Shown: one piece after another, positions 12,001 to 39,799 of the stretch
How positions within the stretch are numbered: the first letter of the stretch is position 1
How the letters are laid out: each line of letters opens with the position of its first letter
NCBI RefSeq assembly: GCF_041381155.1
Contig: NC_091145.1
Coordinates: 39,943,882-40,007,881, forward strand
Origin: Argopecten irradians
Taxonomy: Eukaryota; Mollusca; Bivalvia; Pectinida; Pectinidae
Reading direction: 5' to 3'
DNA: 64,000 bases
Notes under the pieces: generated by a model
Database searches by the model: none
The model's input: only the letters and a program-made list of their open reading frames with translations
Told to the model about the DNA's origin: nothing
Program-made: the position numbers and the translations under genes

Positions 12001-13510
12001 TGTTTGGGGTTCCGTATTGACAAAGAAACAGCACATTTAATACATTTAAAGAGTTTACTAACAAATGTTTGTTTGTTTGAGTTTTACGGCCCATCGACAA
12101 CTAAGGTCATTTAGGGCCAAACTACAAGTCAGGCATTAATATCAGGATAAAAGATCAGGGTAAGAAAAGGCAGGTAAGGACTAAAACACAGATTGTAAAC
12201 GTTTATTTGATAAAAAAAAATTTGCATGGGATAAAATAATTTTGGCTAAAACACATGAGAAAACTCATGCACAAAGTTGATGAAATGATGAAATGTTGAG
12301 TTAACAAATATAACAAGGTTCACATGTACAGTGCTCACACACGGCAGGTCAGCCTACAGCTTCGCCTGTATAACTTACACACACAGAAATGACACATTAC
12401 AGGTAAGACACAGGGACAACACACCATCTCAATGATCAGCTAATACATAGCTACTCATGGGAACAAACACACACACGCCCTACACATAGACAACAGGATA
12501 GAAGGAAAGAGTGAAGAATGAGTCTGACCAGCTCGAGGAGCTTCTCCAAATTAATGAAATAGAAATAAAACTGTGCCTTTATAGCTAATCGGCCCAATGA
12601 GAGTACAGTTTAGGAAGAACCAATAGAAACACAGGATAGAGATGAAAGTGAAAGTAGAATTTATATATAGATACGGTAGCCACATACACATGCACGACAA
12701 TACATTATATAATAACTAACATTCTACAATATCACTTTCTCATACACTCACACTTCACCATGGCCATGGTCAACATACAAATATATCAAAATTCCACAAT
12801 AGTACCTGACATTCTGGACGGAGAATCCATGGAGTAGACTGAAGTGGTTTACTGACATCTTTCTTTTTTCGTGCTATACAATGGGGTATTGTAATTGGCA
12901 ATCCATCAGCAGCTCTACCAATCCTTAGGTTGTAAGATCCAGGTTGAATTACAACAATTGTTGCTGTCTGGACAGGCTATAAATCAATTTGAAAACAAAT
13001 GTTTATATGTATGTGATTAAAAAACATTATACATTTTCCACTTGTACAAAATTTGTCCACAGCTTACACGTACAGCGTTTGGTTAAACTATTTTTGAAGT
13101 GTCATAAACCACACTAAAATATCAACAATTACTATTGAATCATGGACTTGTTGTCAGATTTGGCTATATATTTGGCAGGTTTACCCACAGGGCCTCGTTA
13201 CTAATGATGATATATATGAGATAGGTCACGTCTATTTACATACATTACTAATGTATGTGTATACATTACTAATGTGTGTGTAATGTATGTAAATAGACGT
13301 GACCTATCTTATATATATCATCATTAGTAACGAGGCCCTGTGTTTACCGGTGCTACCGGACCTGAAGAAGACTTACAACAGAAGTAAAATATTAACGATA
13401 AAATTGATTGTTCTTCGTGGTAATTTTTATTTTATTTCACAGGTGAATACTACCTCCGATGCAGGATCCGGTGCTTGTGTGTAGAGTCGTTTTGCAGCTG
13501 GGGTTGGCAT
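94..13510 (-). CDS. ACTR8: ACTR8 (actin-related protein 8), nine 5' coding exons; 3' end off window
   Basis: ARP8 is a nuclear actin-fold subunit of the INO80 remodeller, acting with actin and ARP4 in nucleosome and linker-DNA binding (family knowledge). Exons, all with GT-AG borders and matching phase: 13454-13510, 12806-12976, 11514-11624, 11081-11185, 10581-10754, 9390-9500, 1503-1618, 601-754, 94-324. They give about 410 residues without a frameshift; human ARP8 has 624, so roughly the last 200 lie to the left. Diagnostic stretches are [15 protein letters not shown] (exon 2), [18 protein letters not shown] (exon 5), [17 protein letters not shown] (exon 6), [10 protein letters not shown] and [13 protein letters not shown] (exon 7), [14 protein letters not shown] (exon 8), and APMSLFFP and GDPQDPHDE (exon 9). 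The ATG at 13510 is preceded by an in-frame TGA. The N-terminus is shorter than in vertebrates. Intron 6 (1619-9389) is dominated by a minisatellite copied from the exon 7 border. Confidence 0.93.
311..411 (-). repeat. 36-bp tandem repeat built on the ACTR8 exon 9 splice acceptor
   Basis: Units start at 311, 347 and 383, each opening ACTC on the plus strand; the third is degenerate. Read on the minus strand, the unit at 311 is the real junction: a pyrimidine tract, TTATAG, then the first exon bases GACAACTTTGGAG. The middle unit repeats this as TTATAT then GACATCTTTGGAG, so its AG has become AT. The third unit keeps a TATAG. The exon's first 13 bases are therefore duplicated inside the intron together with the acceptor. 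Confidence 0.75.
423..583. mobile_element. Non-autonomous repeat with GTATACCCCC / GGGGGTATAC end
   Basis: Lies in ACTR8 intron 8. It has a short CAGACAGACAGACGG tract followed by a palindromic end, with GTATACCCCC near 547 and GGGGGTATAC near 574 around a TTCGTTG loop. The same layout (GGAC or GACA tract, then a CCCCC/GGGGG hairpin around TTCGTT) recurs at 17930-18016, so these are members of one dispersed family. I cannot assign it to a transposon superfamily. Confidence 0.55.
985..1190 (-). mobile_element. tRNA-derived SINE
   Basis: On the minus strand a tRNA-like head is visible. TGGTTAAGATG resembles a Pol III A box, and GGTTTGAATCC matches the B box consensus GGTTCGAATCC at all but one base. 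It is followed by the body I associate with a widespread bivalve SINE (GTTGCCAGGTACTGACCG, TTTTTCTCCGGGAACTCC, ATGACCCTGGCTGTTAATAA). It sits in ACTR8 intron 7 in the same orientation as the gene. A related tail, in the other orientation, appears near 16560-16610. Confidence 0.7.
1619..9065 (-). repeat. 73-bp minisatellite, about 100 units, each an ACTR8 exon 7 start plus its splice acceptor
   Basis: The spacing between neighbouring units is 73 bp (for example 1694 to 1767), and the array fills most of intron 6. On the minus strand each unit is about 46 bases matching the first 46 of exon 7, then about 27 bases of intron end with a pyrimidine-rich tract and TATACAG. The true exon 7 (1503-1618) is the last unit in transcription order, and it alone continues past CCTGTG into the rest of the exon. 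Most units keep TACAG before GAG. Because 73 is 3n+1, reading from one unit into the next changes frame and meets TGA in the second. A few units are truncated (about 2258-2300, 6618-6665, 8668-8690). The true copy number may differ, since such arrays are often collapsed in assembly. Confidence 0.95.
12061..12165. repeat. Probable dispersed mollusc repeat fragment in ACTR8 intron 2
   Basis: A GTTTGTTTGAGTTTTACGGC run is followed by CAACTAAGGTCATTTAGGGC. I associate this start and layout with dispersed repeats in bivalve introns. Only one copy occurs in the window, so the call rests on recognition, not on an internal match. The rest of intron 2 to 12805 is AT-rich with no exon that I can see. 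Confidence 0.3.
13179..13349. mobile_element. MITE, near-perfect hairpin, probably hAT-like
   Basis: Inverted arms begin ACAGGGCCTCGTTAC at 13187 and end with the complement at 13341. They pair almost completely across about 155 bp, around a centre of two similar TACATTACTAATGT segments. The flanks GTTTACCC (13179-13186) and GTTTACCG (13342-13349) match at 7 of 8 positions, which fits an 8-bp target duplication. A CAGGG-type end and 8-bp duplication suggest hAT; the superfamily is inferred. It lies in ACTR8 intron 1. Confidence 0.75.
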
Positions 13511-13700
13511 CTTATTACAGTTTGTTCCTCATTTGATGAAGTGCATGCTCGTTTTCCTCTACAGTCAACAGTGCACTACGTCATCAAAATATGCGTACAT
13601 ATTTATTCTAAAATTAAATCGGATCTCGGATAGTAAAATAAATTTCCGAACACGTGGGAGCTTGGAAATTTAGGTGATAATATGTGTAAAAAATCTGAAT
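13511..13700 (-). promoter_or_regulatory. Probable ACTR8 proximal promoter
   Basis: This is the sequence just upstream of the ACTR8 start codon. It holds ATGACGTA (13577-13584 read on the minus strand), a CREB/ATF-like site, and a palindromic E-box CACGTG at 13651-13656. There is no TATA box at a useful distance. The function is inferred from position; the transcription start is unknown. Confidence 0.4.
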
Positions 13701-13751
13701 AAATTAACATCATTAAAATAAATGTGTCAAGTATGAATGAAAATACGGTAT

Positions 13752-13932
13752 AATGTACATTGTACGTCCTTATTTTTTTTGTAAAAAAGCTAGCTCCGCT
13801 GTTATTTAAAATACATTTTTTTAATCGGTATTCTTTGCAGGACTTTTTATTTAATTTTTAATGTACATTGTACGTCCTTATTTTTTTTGTAAAAAGCTAG
13901 CTCCGCTGTTATTTAAAATACATTTTTTTAAT
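13752..13932. repeat. Tandem duplication, 108-bp offset
   Basis: A segment starting ATGTACATTGTACGTCC at 13753 is repeated at 13861. It continues through a T-run, GCTAGCTCCGCTG and AAAATACATTTTTTTAATC with almost no change apart from homopolymer length. It lies upstream of ACTR8. The high identity suggests a recent event. Confidence 0.85.
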
Positions 13933-14229
13933 CTTATGATCTTACAGACTTTTTAAAATGTAAAACAACCTACTATCGATCATATCGATGCAAATCCCAT
14001 TTTCAGTGTCAAGTGAAAGAATATTGTATAAACTGTCAGAGATATAGTCTAGATGGTGGGATAAGAAACTGTCGCTATCAACAATCGAATTATTTCCCTT
14101 TACTCAACAAACATTTTTCAACTTTTATGCATTTAGTCCTTTTTTGCGCCTATTTCAGGACACAACTTATATCTCATTATAATAAGATATATGTAGCTAC
14201 CGTTAATTGGAATTTATTAGTCCGCGAAA

Positions 14230-14395
14230 CCTGCCAAAAAAGAGGCGTAGTTAGAAGCTTTCGCACGTGCAAGCCCATCGATGTGTCTGCGAGGGGGCAG
14301 CGCGAGCCCTGGTTGGAGTTCAGAGGGGAAGGGGGCGAGGAGCGGGGAGGGCGAAGTTCTCCGACGAAAAATGGTTTTAAGAAATTGTTTGGCCC
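14230..14395. other. GC-rich patch in AT-rich intergenic DNA with a CTCF-like core
   Basis: This stretch is much richer in G and C than its surroundings. It includes GCGAGGGGGCAGCGCGAG (about 14290-14307), whose AGGGGGCAG core fits the animal CTCF motif. An open frame covers it (14013-14399), but its upstream part is low-complexity AT-rich sequence and I recognise no protein. It could be part of a promoter, an insulator site or an old repeat. Confidence 0.3.
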
Positions 14396-14839
14396 TTGAA
14401 AATGATTTTTGGTAATGCTTGATAGGTCTATTTCTAAATTTTAGTTAATAAAATCAAACATTAAAATGTCTGTTTAATTTCCTACCTGTATATGTATGTC
14501 AACTTGATAATTAAATATATTTTATGTATATGTTTTAATGTACTTAATTAAATGCTAAGGCCTACATGTATCTTAAGTGGCTCTTAGAGGATTTCATGAT
14601 ATAGACTGGACGGAACTTCCTTATTATACGGAAGTCTTTACAAGCCCGGGTTTTTTTTATAGCACGCTATATATATGCCCCTGAAAAATATTATTATTAT
14701 CTTCCCCTAATGTACTATAACATGGCTTTATTACATGTATACCAGTAATCTTCATCGATACTCCAGGGATTCCGATCACTTACGATATCTACACACATGG
14801 ACTATTTCAAAGTAAAACTGGAGCGAACAGAACAAAACA

Positions 14840-15064
14840 TCAAAAGAGCAATATAACAGTACGGTACACTGTGGTTGGCTGTACATCTGTCTGTAGCCTT
14901 CTAAGGAACTCCGCACAGGCCGTGATTGTTTCAGATGTTTTCCGCTGAGCTGCCTCCATAATCTCACTATGAGATAGTCCCGGGATGTAGAGCTCGTAAT
15001 TGATCCGAACCACTGGAATATCGAGGATGACCAACAGCAGAATTTTATTCAATAGAGAATCCAT
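14840..15064 (-). CDS. Small ORF of unknown function, 74 aa, doubtful
   Basis: The frame opens with a hydrophobic N-terminal stretch (MDSLLNKILLLVILDIPVV) that could be a signal peptide or a membrane segment. It continues with a mixed, helix-like segment (HSEIMEAAQRKTSETITA). The composition looks more protein-like than most open frames in this AT-rich region, but I recognise no family. The frame ends at a TGA; a good GTAAGT donor lies at about 14783, beyond that stop, so a spliced version would have to use a different frame. It may be a real short gene, an exon of an unseen gene or chance. Confidence 0.22.
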   Translation of the reverse strand: MDSLLNKILLLVILDIPVVRINYELYIPGLSHSEIMEAAQRKTSETITACAEFLRRLQTDVQPTTVYRTVILLF

Positions 15065-15424
15065 ATGAACTGAAGGGCCACGAGCTGTTACATATATCTA
15101 GGCAGGTTTAGCGGAAGTTTACTATGAATTTATATTTGATTTTGAACTTAGGAAAGGGTGTTGCTGTAAGTTATCTAATGTTTGTTAAGTTACATGTAAA
15201 TATAATTGCCCACTTTTTTGCTTTTACAATAAAAACAAAATAGAAGCGATAGGTACTTACATTTCTTGTCTTTACAACAATGTCCACACATTTCAGTCAC
15301 AGAACAGAAAATAATATACAATTATGGTCCTTTGTGGAGGATGATATATAGAATTGTCTCCCTGGAAAGAGTTATTTTCTCGAGGGTGAAATATCTTATT
15401 ATACCAAACAAAATTAAAGTGATA

Positions 15425-15600
15425 CTATTTCATGCGAACGTAATGGTATTGGGTGTAAATGAAATACCATTTCGTGCGAACACAATAATATTGTGTGTGC
15501 ATGCCATGACATTGTGTGTACGCAATATTAATGCAATAATACAATAATTATTACGTTTGAACGCAATACTATCGCATCCGTATGCAATACTATAACTGAA
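15425..15600. repeat. Degenerate short tandem and inverted motifs
   Basis: Variants of a roughly 30-base unit around ATGCGAACGCAATA and ATTGTGTG recur five or six times. Some pair as inverted repeats, for example AATGGTATT with AATACCATT. It is low-complexity intergenic sequence with no coding signal. Confidence 0.4.
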
Positions 15601-16539
15601 TAACTGAAGAAAAAAATACCGTGTCAAAATTTTCACCCATCTACTTTGCACGGCACATATAACTTTAAAAGAAATCCATGTTCTTTTCAACCTCAATGTC
15701 ATCAAGATATAGACTATAATTCACCCCTGTTTGTATCATTATCAATCAACTTACCAATTGTTTATATTGTTTAATGTACGTTTAATGCATTTATGATCCA
15801 TTGACTGTAAATCAATTTCTTCCAGAATGTGTCGTCCTTGTTTTTTGTTTTTTTTTTTAATTTTCAAGGACAAATATCATACACTCGTTGTTGTAATGTT
15901 GTTTTCGTAATGACTAATGCTTGAAAATACGACAAATTACATCTAAACCACATTTTTTCTAGCGTATTTCAATAATCTAAAATGATTTGAAGCCAAACAA
16001 AACTCGTTTATAACAGAGGACAGCATGTACAGAGAACTTTAGCGAAGGAGGATATCATAAGGATATAGTATTGTATGGTTAACGTATTTGCCAACAACGT
16101 TGCTAAATCCGTTGGACTATGCACAGTCATTGAGATCAACATTATGACTTCATGATGTACCCGGGTAAGCTAATAATGACTGTACGACACATTTTTTGTT
16201 GTTCAGTTGTAGCGTCTTTGTCGAAAAATCATTAAGCAGAATGATTACCATGGGGTTATTTCCCCCATCTACCAATTCCGGTGAAATATCCAACTTATTC
16301 AACGTCATGTGATCAAGTTTAATCCAATCAGAACATTCTAAATGAAAGGTATAATAATCCATCTTATAACCTCCCTCACCTTTGTTCAACTGACAGTGTT
16401 TAACTTTGAAATCAGCGCGCGATATTGCCTTGACGTAGCTAACTCGCCCCTCCGTGTCGCGACTACTAACTAATCCCTCCGCTCTGCGTTAGACATGTAA
16501 GAAGGCAATTTAACCCTAAGTTTATTAGACCGCAACATA

Positions 16540-17160
16540 GTGTAGGCTTGTTTGTTTGTTTGTTTGATTGATTATTTTAACGTCCTATTAACAACCAGGG
16601 TCATGTAAGGACGGCCTCCCATGTCTGCAGTGTGTAGTGTATAAGTGCGAGGTGCGTGTTTTGGGAGACTGCCGTATGTATAGTGGAACTGTTGCCCTTT
16701 TTATAGTGCTATATCACTGAAGCATGCCGTCAAAGTGTAGGCTGATTATGTAGGTATGCGTAAACCCCGTCTTCCCGACAGAAAGACTGACGCACCTCCC
16801 ACTATGCACATCATTGGCACAAAGAGCTCAACCTTCTAGACTGCGATCTCCGTCACTGGTAAAGATTAAGGTCTCCTATTAGTGCACTATCTGTGTGATT
16901 TTGAGAGGCTGCGGTATTTTCATGTTGTGACTCATTATTATAGTGCACCTCTTGTCCTTTTTATGGTGCTATATCATTCAAGTTTGCTGCCGAAGAAGTC
17001 TAGTAAACATACCCCATCGTTGATATTATACAGACAACAGGCAACCCAGTCGTCCCACACTCTTTATGGTGAGAGCTAATCAGAAGCTACCACATTTGTA
17101 GAGTGTGGTGTGTCTCAGTCAGGGGGCAGAACCCAGAGCCTTCATCACTGGTACGAATGC
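16540..17160. repeat. Dispersed mollusc repeat, composite
   Basis: It starts with GTTTGTTTGATTGATT, then TTTTAACGTCCTATTAACAA and CAGGGTCATGTAAGGACGG, the same end seen in the SINE at 985-1190 but on the other strand. Two related blocks follow, each with TTTTAT(A/G)GTGCTATATCA, near 16700 and 16960. I see no open frame of interest. The 15120-16540 stretch to its left shows nothing else I can name. Confidence 0.5.
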
Positions 17161-17457
17161 TTAACTCAAGGCCAAAAGCGAAGCAGTGTCAAGGGAGACG
17201 TTAATTAAAAAACAAGGACATAGTCATCCAGATCCCCCGCCAATGGAGATATCAAAGCTGAAGTAAGTTTGATTGTGGAGACTTATGTGTATGGGAAAAA
17301 AAACAGGAAAAAGGAAGTTGAGCTAAAGAAGGATGGAGTATAATTCAAGTAGAGCGGGGCTGCAATTGTTGACTCAGGTATACAGCCTTGACATTTATAT
17401 TAGACTATATACACAAAGATGGGTGGAGTTTTGCAAAGTAACATTTACCATTTACCA

Positions 17458-18020
17458 TGATATTTTCAGCAATGTTTCCATGGTAACGGAAAAAGTGCAA
17501 AAAATGAAAACCTTAAAATAGCAAAAGGCACCACTAGACCATATGAACAATGTGTCTATGAAGTTTCATGGAAATATCTCTGCTGGTTTTAGAGTTGTGC
17601 TCCGGAAACGATTCTTACACAAAAATCTGCCATTTTCAGCAATGTTTCCATGGTTACAGAAAAAAAGTACAAAAAGTGAAAACCTTAAAATAGCAAAAGG
17701 CACTATTAGACCATAAGACCAATGTGTCTATGAAGTTTCGTGGAAATATCTCTTCTGATTTTAGAGCTATGCTCCGGAAACGAACCTAATATGATATTTT
17801 CAGCAATGTTTCCATGGGTACGGAAAAATGCAAAAAATGAAAACCTAAAAATAGTAAAAGGCACTTCTAGGCCATAAGACCAATGTGTGTATGAAGTTTC
17901 GTGGAAATATCTCTACTGGTTTTAGAGTTATGCTCCGGAAACCATTCGTACGGACGGACGGACGGACGGACGGAACCCATTTGTATATCCCCCGCCAACT
18001 TCGTTGGGCGGGGGATAAAA
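17458..18020. mobile_element. Dispersed element with three internal about 165-bp repeats and a CCCCC/GGGGG hairpin end
   Basis: TTTTCAGCAATGTTTCCATG recurs near 17462, 17634 and 17798. Each copy is followed by GAAAACCT, a pair of GGCAC and GACCA(A)TGTG(T)-type blocks, GAAGTTTC(G/A)TGGAAATATC and GCTCCGGAAAC. The end is a (GGAC)n tract followed by ATCCCCCGCC and GGCGGGGGAT around TTCGTT. It is the same family as 423-583, with no protein-coding capacity. Confidence 0.65.
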
Positions 18021-18863
18021 AGTAAGTTAGGAAGAAGGAAAATATACAATCCTAATTTTAGGAGAATTTTACAAGATATCACATGACATTCAGTAAACCA
18101 GTTTTGTAAATAAGGGATTTTAATAAAACTCCAGTCTATCGCAAGATTTTAAGACCTTGCTCTACCTATGTTTCAACACAAAATAAAACATTGATGCAGA
18201 GCTATTTTGAGAGACAAAGCTTTCCCGTAAAGATGGAAATCAAGCGAATATTAACGGTTTTCTAGGCAGTAATAGTATGAAATATTACCTCGATAAGTGA
18301 TCAGGGTTAGATGACCTAAACTGTGTTTTACACTGTTTTATTTAATTAAAAAAAAATTAATTATTGTTTTTAAGAAACTTGGCTTTTGTGTCGCAAAGGC
18401 CAATGCATCATAAGAAACAAACTATTTTTGAATGTTTAGAATTTTTATTATTTTTTGTTCTTTATTTTGTTTGGCAGTACATTCATACTTGTGATTCTGT
18501 TTTGATAGTCCACCACAAGACATGATGATATCAGAAATACCACCGACATATTAATCTTATTACAAAATATCTCGTATCAGTCATTACAAATCATCTTATA
18601 AAACACAATCATCTTAATTCATAACGTTAAATATAAAATGACTTCCACATTGTGTTGTAAATACACAATGGCACTTGTAATGAATGGACGGATGGAAATT
18701 AAAAAGTTCACATTTTAAATAATAGTTGCAAACGTTTATCTAAAACTGTTAATATCAACCCCTAATGCCAACTTAAGCACATGTCTCTTCGAAACCTTCA
18801 AAGATGGCAAGATTGTCCAGTCTCCTTTGCGTTATAAAGTGTTGAAGCTTTTAAAGTTCTATC

Positions 18864-35175
<16,312 letters not shown>

Positions 35176-35700
35176 GGTCAATAGGAAATTCTGGAAAAAA
35201 ATGTTAACCGTAACTTAAACTGAAATCAACCCATCAACAAAATAAACTATAGGACAGGACTGACTTATTGTACATACTGCACAATGTACTGATGTACACT
35301 ATATATTTTGCACGTGTTATACTTTGAGCTGCATACGATGTTTTTTTATATATTACATTCGCATTTATGTTTACAAATGTGAAATATGTCAAATAGTCCA
35401 TACAATGTACAACATAATACAACAGCACTGACTTCATATACAGCATACATCGTATATAGTAGTCCGCTATAACTAACCATAAATTTCTTATCGATGTCGG
35501 CATGAATAAATTGCATGCGATGTCCATGATTTGAAACAGTACCGTTGGTTATATTAAAACTAAACACTTCGAATTAAATAATGTGTATATATTACTGAAT
35601 ACGGTTCTCTATGTCTAACTGACAGACAGAAAACAGGTGAACTTTACCTTGTGTCCAGCTAGCTCCGATTATGTTTACAATTTCCGTGGCAACATCGCCT

Positions 35701-37211
35701 GGGTCTATAAGACGCTTGAAAATACCTATGTTATTCAAACGCACTGTAGATGATGATTAGCAACGAGAAGACGGTAGATAACTCTAAATTACTTTAGGTA
35801 GCAGAAAACAGTAGATTTTTGACTATCTATCAAAATAAGGCGCATACATTAGACATATAGATATAGTCATTTCAGTTTAAAAAAATACCTGTACAAAAGT
35901 ATTTATATATACATAATTCATCTGCAAAACTTTGCAATTACAATATGATATTTTAATAAAGATTTGGTCATATTCTGCGCTTATTCATGCATGTGAATAC
36001 CTCGATAAAAACAAAATACCCGTAAAAAATGCAAAATATCATGAATTTTAGCCCAAAATTGCAGAAAATTACACATAATTTTCTTAAACCTGCCTTAAAT
36101 TAAGCATTTCTATCACAATGGCAAAATAAGCTAATAATTTCATAGGTATGTGGATTTTTCAATAAATTTTGCCTGAACCCGCGCCATGGATTTTCCTTCA
36201 AGTAAAGCTAGCATTTCCGGTCAAGACGCACTTCCGGAGAAGCCCAAAATTTTAATCTCTAACCCATTACTGTTTAAAATGTTTGTTTTTTAGATGGAAC
36301 TTAAATCAAACCATCCATATTGGATGTACCAATTTCAGAATATATTTGATTCTTATTTTTTTATGCATGGTTCAAAACAGGGGCTCCCGCTGTTCTTCTG
36401 TGGTCTGCTACCTTAGAAAATGTAAAGGGTACACACCATAGTTTGTGAATACAATTTTATGTTGTGAACTTTCCAAATGAGTCCATTTGATAAGAATGTT
36501 TCACACGAATAAAAAAAAACCCAGACTTGATCATTCATATACTTGTTTTTTTTGGGTTTTTTTTTTTTTTAAAGTTTTATGAGAAATGCATGTATATAAA
36601 GTGTACTCTTATTTGAGAAAATTTGTAAGCATACATTGATATCTTACGTAAGACATAATCACATCGAAGTTTTATGTTTGTTTGTTGGTATATATCTTAC
36701 AAAGAAAACAATTGAATGACATATGTATGCATTAAAATTAATTCAGATTTGATAACATATTATTTTCTCTGCATTATTAATGTTTAAAGTCCACTTACTT
36801 TTATACATTTGTATATATATATCTGTCTAAGCCAGACATCTATCTGTCATAATGTCTAAGTCTGGTGTCAGGGCCAGAGTATCTCGGGCTAATATCAGTT
36901 GTAGTAAAAAAATATATGTATTTATGTATACGGATATGTTTCTTTTTAAAAAATATGATAACATAACGTCACTGTATACACGTATATTTTTACGTCAAAT
37001 TATGGAACCAGATTATGCATTTTCCCATTAACATAGTACTACGAGTAAAAGTAGCGACAGGTCTTACGAGGACTTTATAAATATGTACTGGTATATGATC
37101 GTGGTCACATAAAGCAGACAACTAGTATTATTCTTATTTTATTCAGTATAATGTCATAGACAAAAGTGCCATGCAATGTAACCGTGTGATTCCGTTCTGT
37201 GTCCTGATCAG
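35701..37211. other. Intergenic spacer between CFAP100 and the AMDHD1 remnant
   Basis: AT-rich with long T and A runs. A 36-codon open frame starts at the ATG at about 36186 (MDFPSSKASISGQDALPEKP) but ends at a stop and shows no homology I recognise. The N-terminal imidazolonepropionase exons, which would carry the metal-binding HxH motif, are not visible here. Confidence 0.5.
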
Positions 37212-39799
37212 CTTGCTGGTGCTACCTACATGGAAGTTCACAAAGCTGGCGGAGGAATACATTACACCGTAGAACACGCCCAAAAGCTTCCGAGGATGAA
37301 CTATATGACAAATTGAAACAAAGACTTAATTTATTGATGAAATCCGAGACTAGTTTAGTGGAGTGTAAAAGTGGTTATGGATTAAACAAAGACACGAAAG
37401 TAAAGAAGCTGAGAGTGATTGACAGGGCGAGGAAGGACCTTCCTATTGGAATCTCCTCAACATTCTGTGGGCCCACGCAGTACCAAAGTAAGGACAGCCT
37501 TTTGACAAGCTTATACACTGTACTTGTAAAATTACTACATTTCACTGATCATGATTTCCAACAAAATGTAAACTGATATCCCAATTTAAAAAAAGTTAGT
37601 AATGTATTATAATGTTCACTGAAATGATATGATTAGATTATGGTTTTATTTGAAATCTTCTATCGATTATATTTTATTACAATTATTTTGTTATGCGGTC
37701 TGTAAAATGTTCATACTAACATAACCGTGATGTTCACAGGGGAGGAAATTCAGAGGACGCCACAAACGACGTCATTTCTGTCCAGTTGCCATGTATCCAG
37801 AATTTGATGGACAGGAAGGAGTTAGCCGTAGATAATAAAGATGTGTTTTGTGAACAGGGTGTCTTTGATATCGCTCCAATCTTGTCGTTTTCTCACTGCT
37901 GGCAGACATCGGTTTACAGAAACATACATGTACTACTTTTAATTCAACATAAAACTGACTGCCCTTATCTTAACTAGAACTCATGTCGCGCACGGTATAC
38001 TGCTTCTTAATCATCTCTGGCAATTGCCTACATATAGAACAGTAAAATGAATCAAATAGAACATGTCACACAATCCATAATTAAGTTATAATAATCATCG
38101 AACTCTACATAGCTAGAAATGTTTATCAAAAGCAAACATTAACACTGCGTAGCAAATTAAAACCATGGGCTATTACACTGGTTGTTACTGTAAAAAACCA
38201 CGTACATGGTACATGTCTCATTCAATAGATCGTGGTCAAGTCCGCACATTACACGCAGGTTAAAACCTTTGTTTCTTTATAGCTAAGTGATAATATAGTG
38301 TTCATCACTAACATTAGAGACTTTTTATCCTTAGTAATAGCGTCTATCTCGTTTATGATAGCATCGCAAACACAATGGACGTAGAAGACATTTCTTTGGT
38401 AAAGAAATCATCATAAAGTGACGTGACACCTTCCGTGAAGTAAATTTTTTCAGTGTATCGCACGAGAAATATTTTGATCAGCATTTTTTTTTATAGCAAG
38501 GACATATATAATAAACATAAACAGATTAAGTCCTTCATAAAATGTTTAACTTTGTATGCATCGAATATTGTTTTCAAAACGACAAGGTGTGCGAAATAGT
38601 TTTAAGTCCTGCCAAATGTGTATACGTGTGCATTTGCTTCATGGAACCTGGTGCATTGCAAAGCATTGGAAATATGAAAAATCGTCCACAGACGTTAAAA
38701 GACGACATTAGAAATTGCATTCTATTGTGTCAACCGATTAAGGAACCTGTAAGCACTGGCTTAAGAAAGTAAAATTTAGTATTGGGCATGTGGCTGCTTG
38801 CTAGCATCAACACTGATCAAAGGACGGTTAACAAAAATGTAGGTCACATGCCTGATGATAAATTAAACAGAGTCAAAATAAAGTCAACTTCTGTCCATTT
38901 AAACTGTAAATACATAGTTGTTGATTAGATTAGATGGAGCTAAGAAATGGTTATACATTTTCGTTATTGATAATTTGTCGATATCATTCTAACTAAAGTC
39001 CACGTCGTAGCCGTCGGTGGTAAAACAATTCTCGATATGAAGTCATACATGTATGTAGTATATAAATATTGGTAACGCTGAAAATATGGCCTTGCTCGAA
39101 AGGTAGACCCCCAAATCTATGACACTGCAGTATGCCAAGGTCACTAGGACTTCACACTGTTCGCATCAACCACACGGGTATTGATTAATTCAAATTACCT
39201 AACATGATGGTCAGGAACAATGGGCGACTGAGGCTACATGTTGCCCCCTTCACCATATGTTCATGTAAGGTTGTATCATCGAGCTAACACACCGTATACG
39301 TACCTTAACCGACATCTCAAGAAGTCCAGTCATGAGCATGGCCAGTTGACTTATGTGGCATCCTCGTCTACATATTACATGTACTCATCGTACAAATACG
39401 TTACATTTTTACAACTGATGCTCCGTCAATAGGGATATGTATTTCAACTGGTTGTTGCACTTTAATTAATTTGATAATGAAGCTTTATATCAAGGATTTT
39501 TAAGTGAGATCTCATATACGTCCTTGTTTATATATTAAAATAAAAAAAAAAATTAAAAAAAAAAAAATAATCAAAATACGTGTATTATTGGGAAATGCAT
39601 GGTTGTGACTGACATGCTTGATTAACACGTTGTACAGCTCCCGTCATCTCCACAACACGGCTGCCTGTCATGACAATAATTATAATTGAGGTGTATTCGT
39701 CATCACTTACTGTGTTTTCCCAGCTAGTTTTTACCTCATCCCAATTGCAATCTACCCCCCAGAATACGGTGTACGGTGTACCCAGGCTTTCCAGCATGT

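Noticed and set aside
14013-14399. 128-codon open frame covering the GC-rich patch
   Set aside because: The composition changes abruptly halfway, no domain is recognisable and there is no splice or promoter context.
37313-37576. Intact short imidazolonepropionase protein
   Set aside because: Family-like sequence starts before this frame and leaves it at a one-base deletion near 37468; essential catalytic segments are absent.
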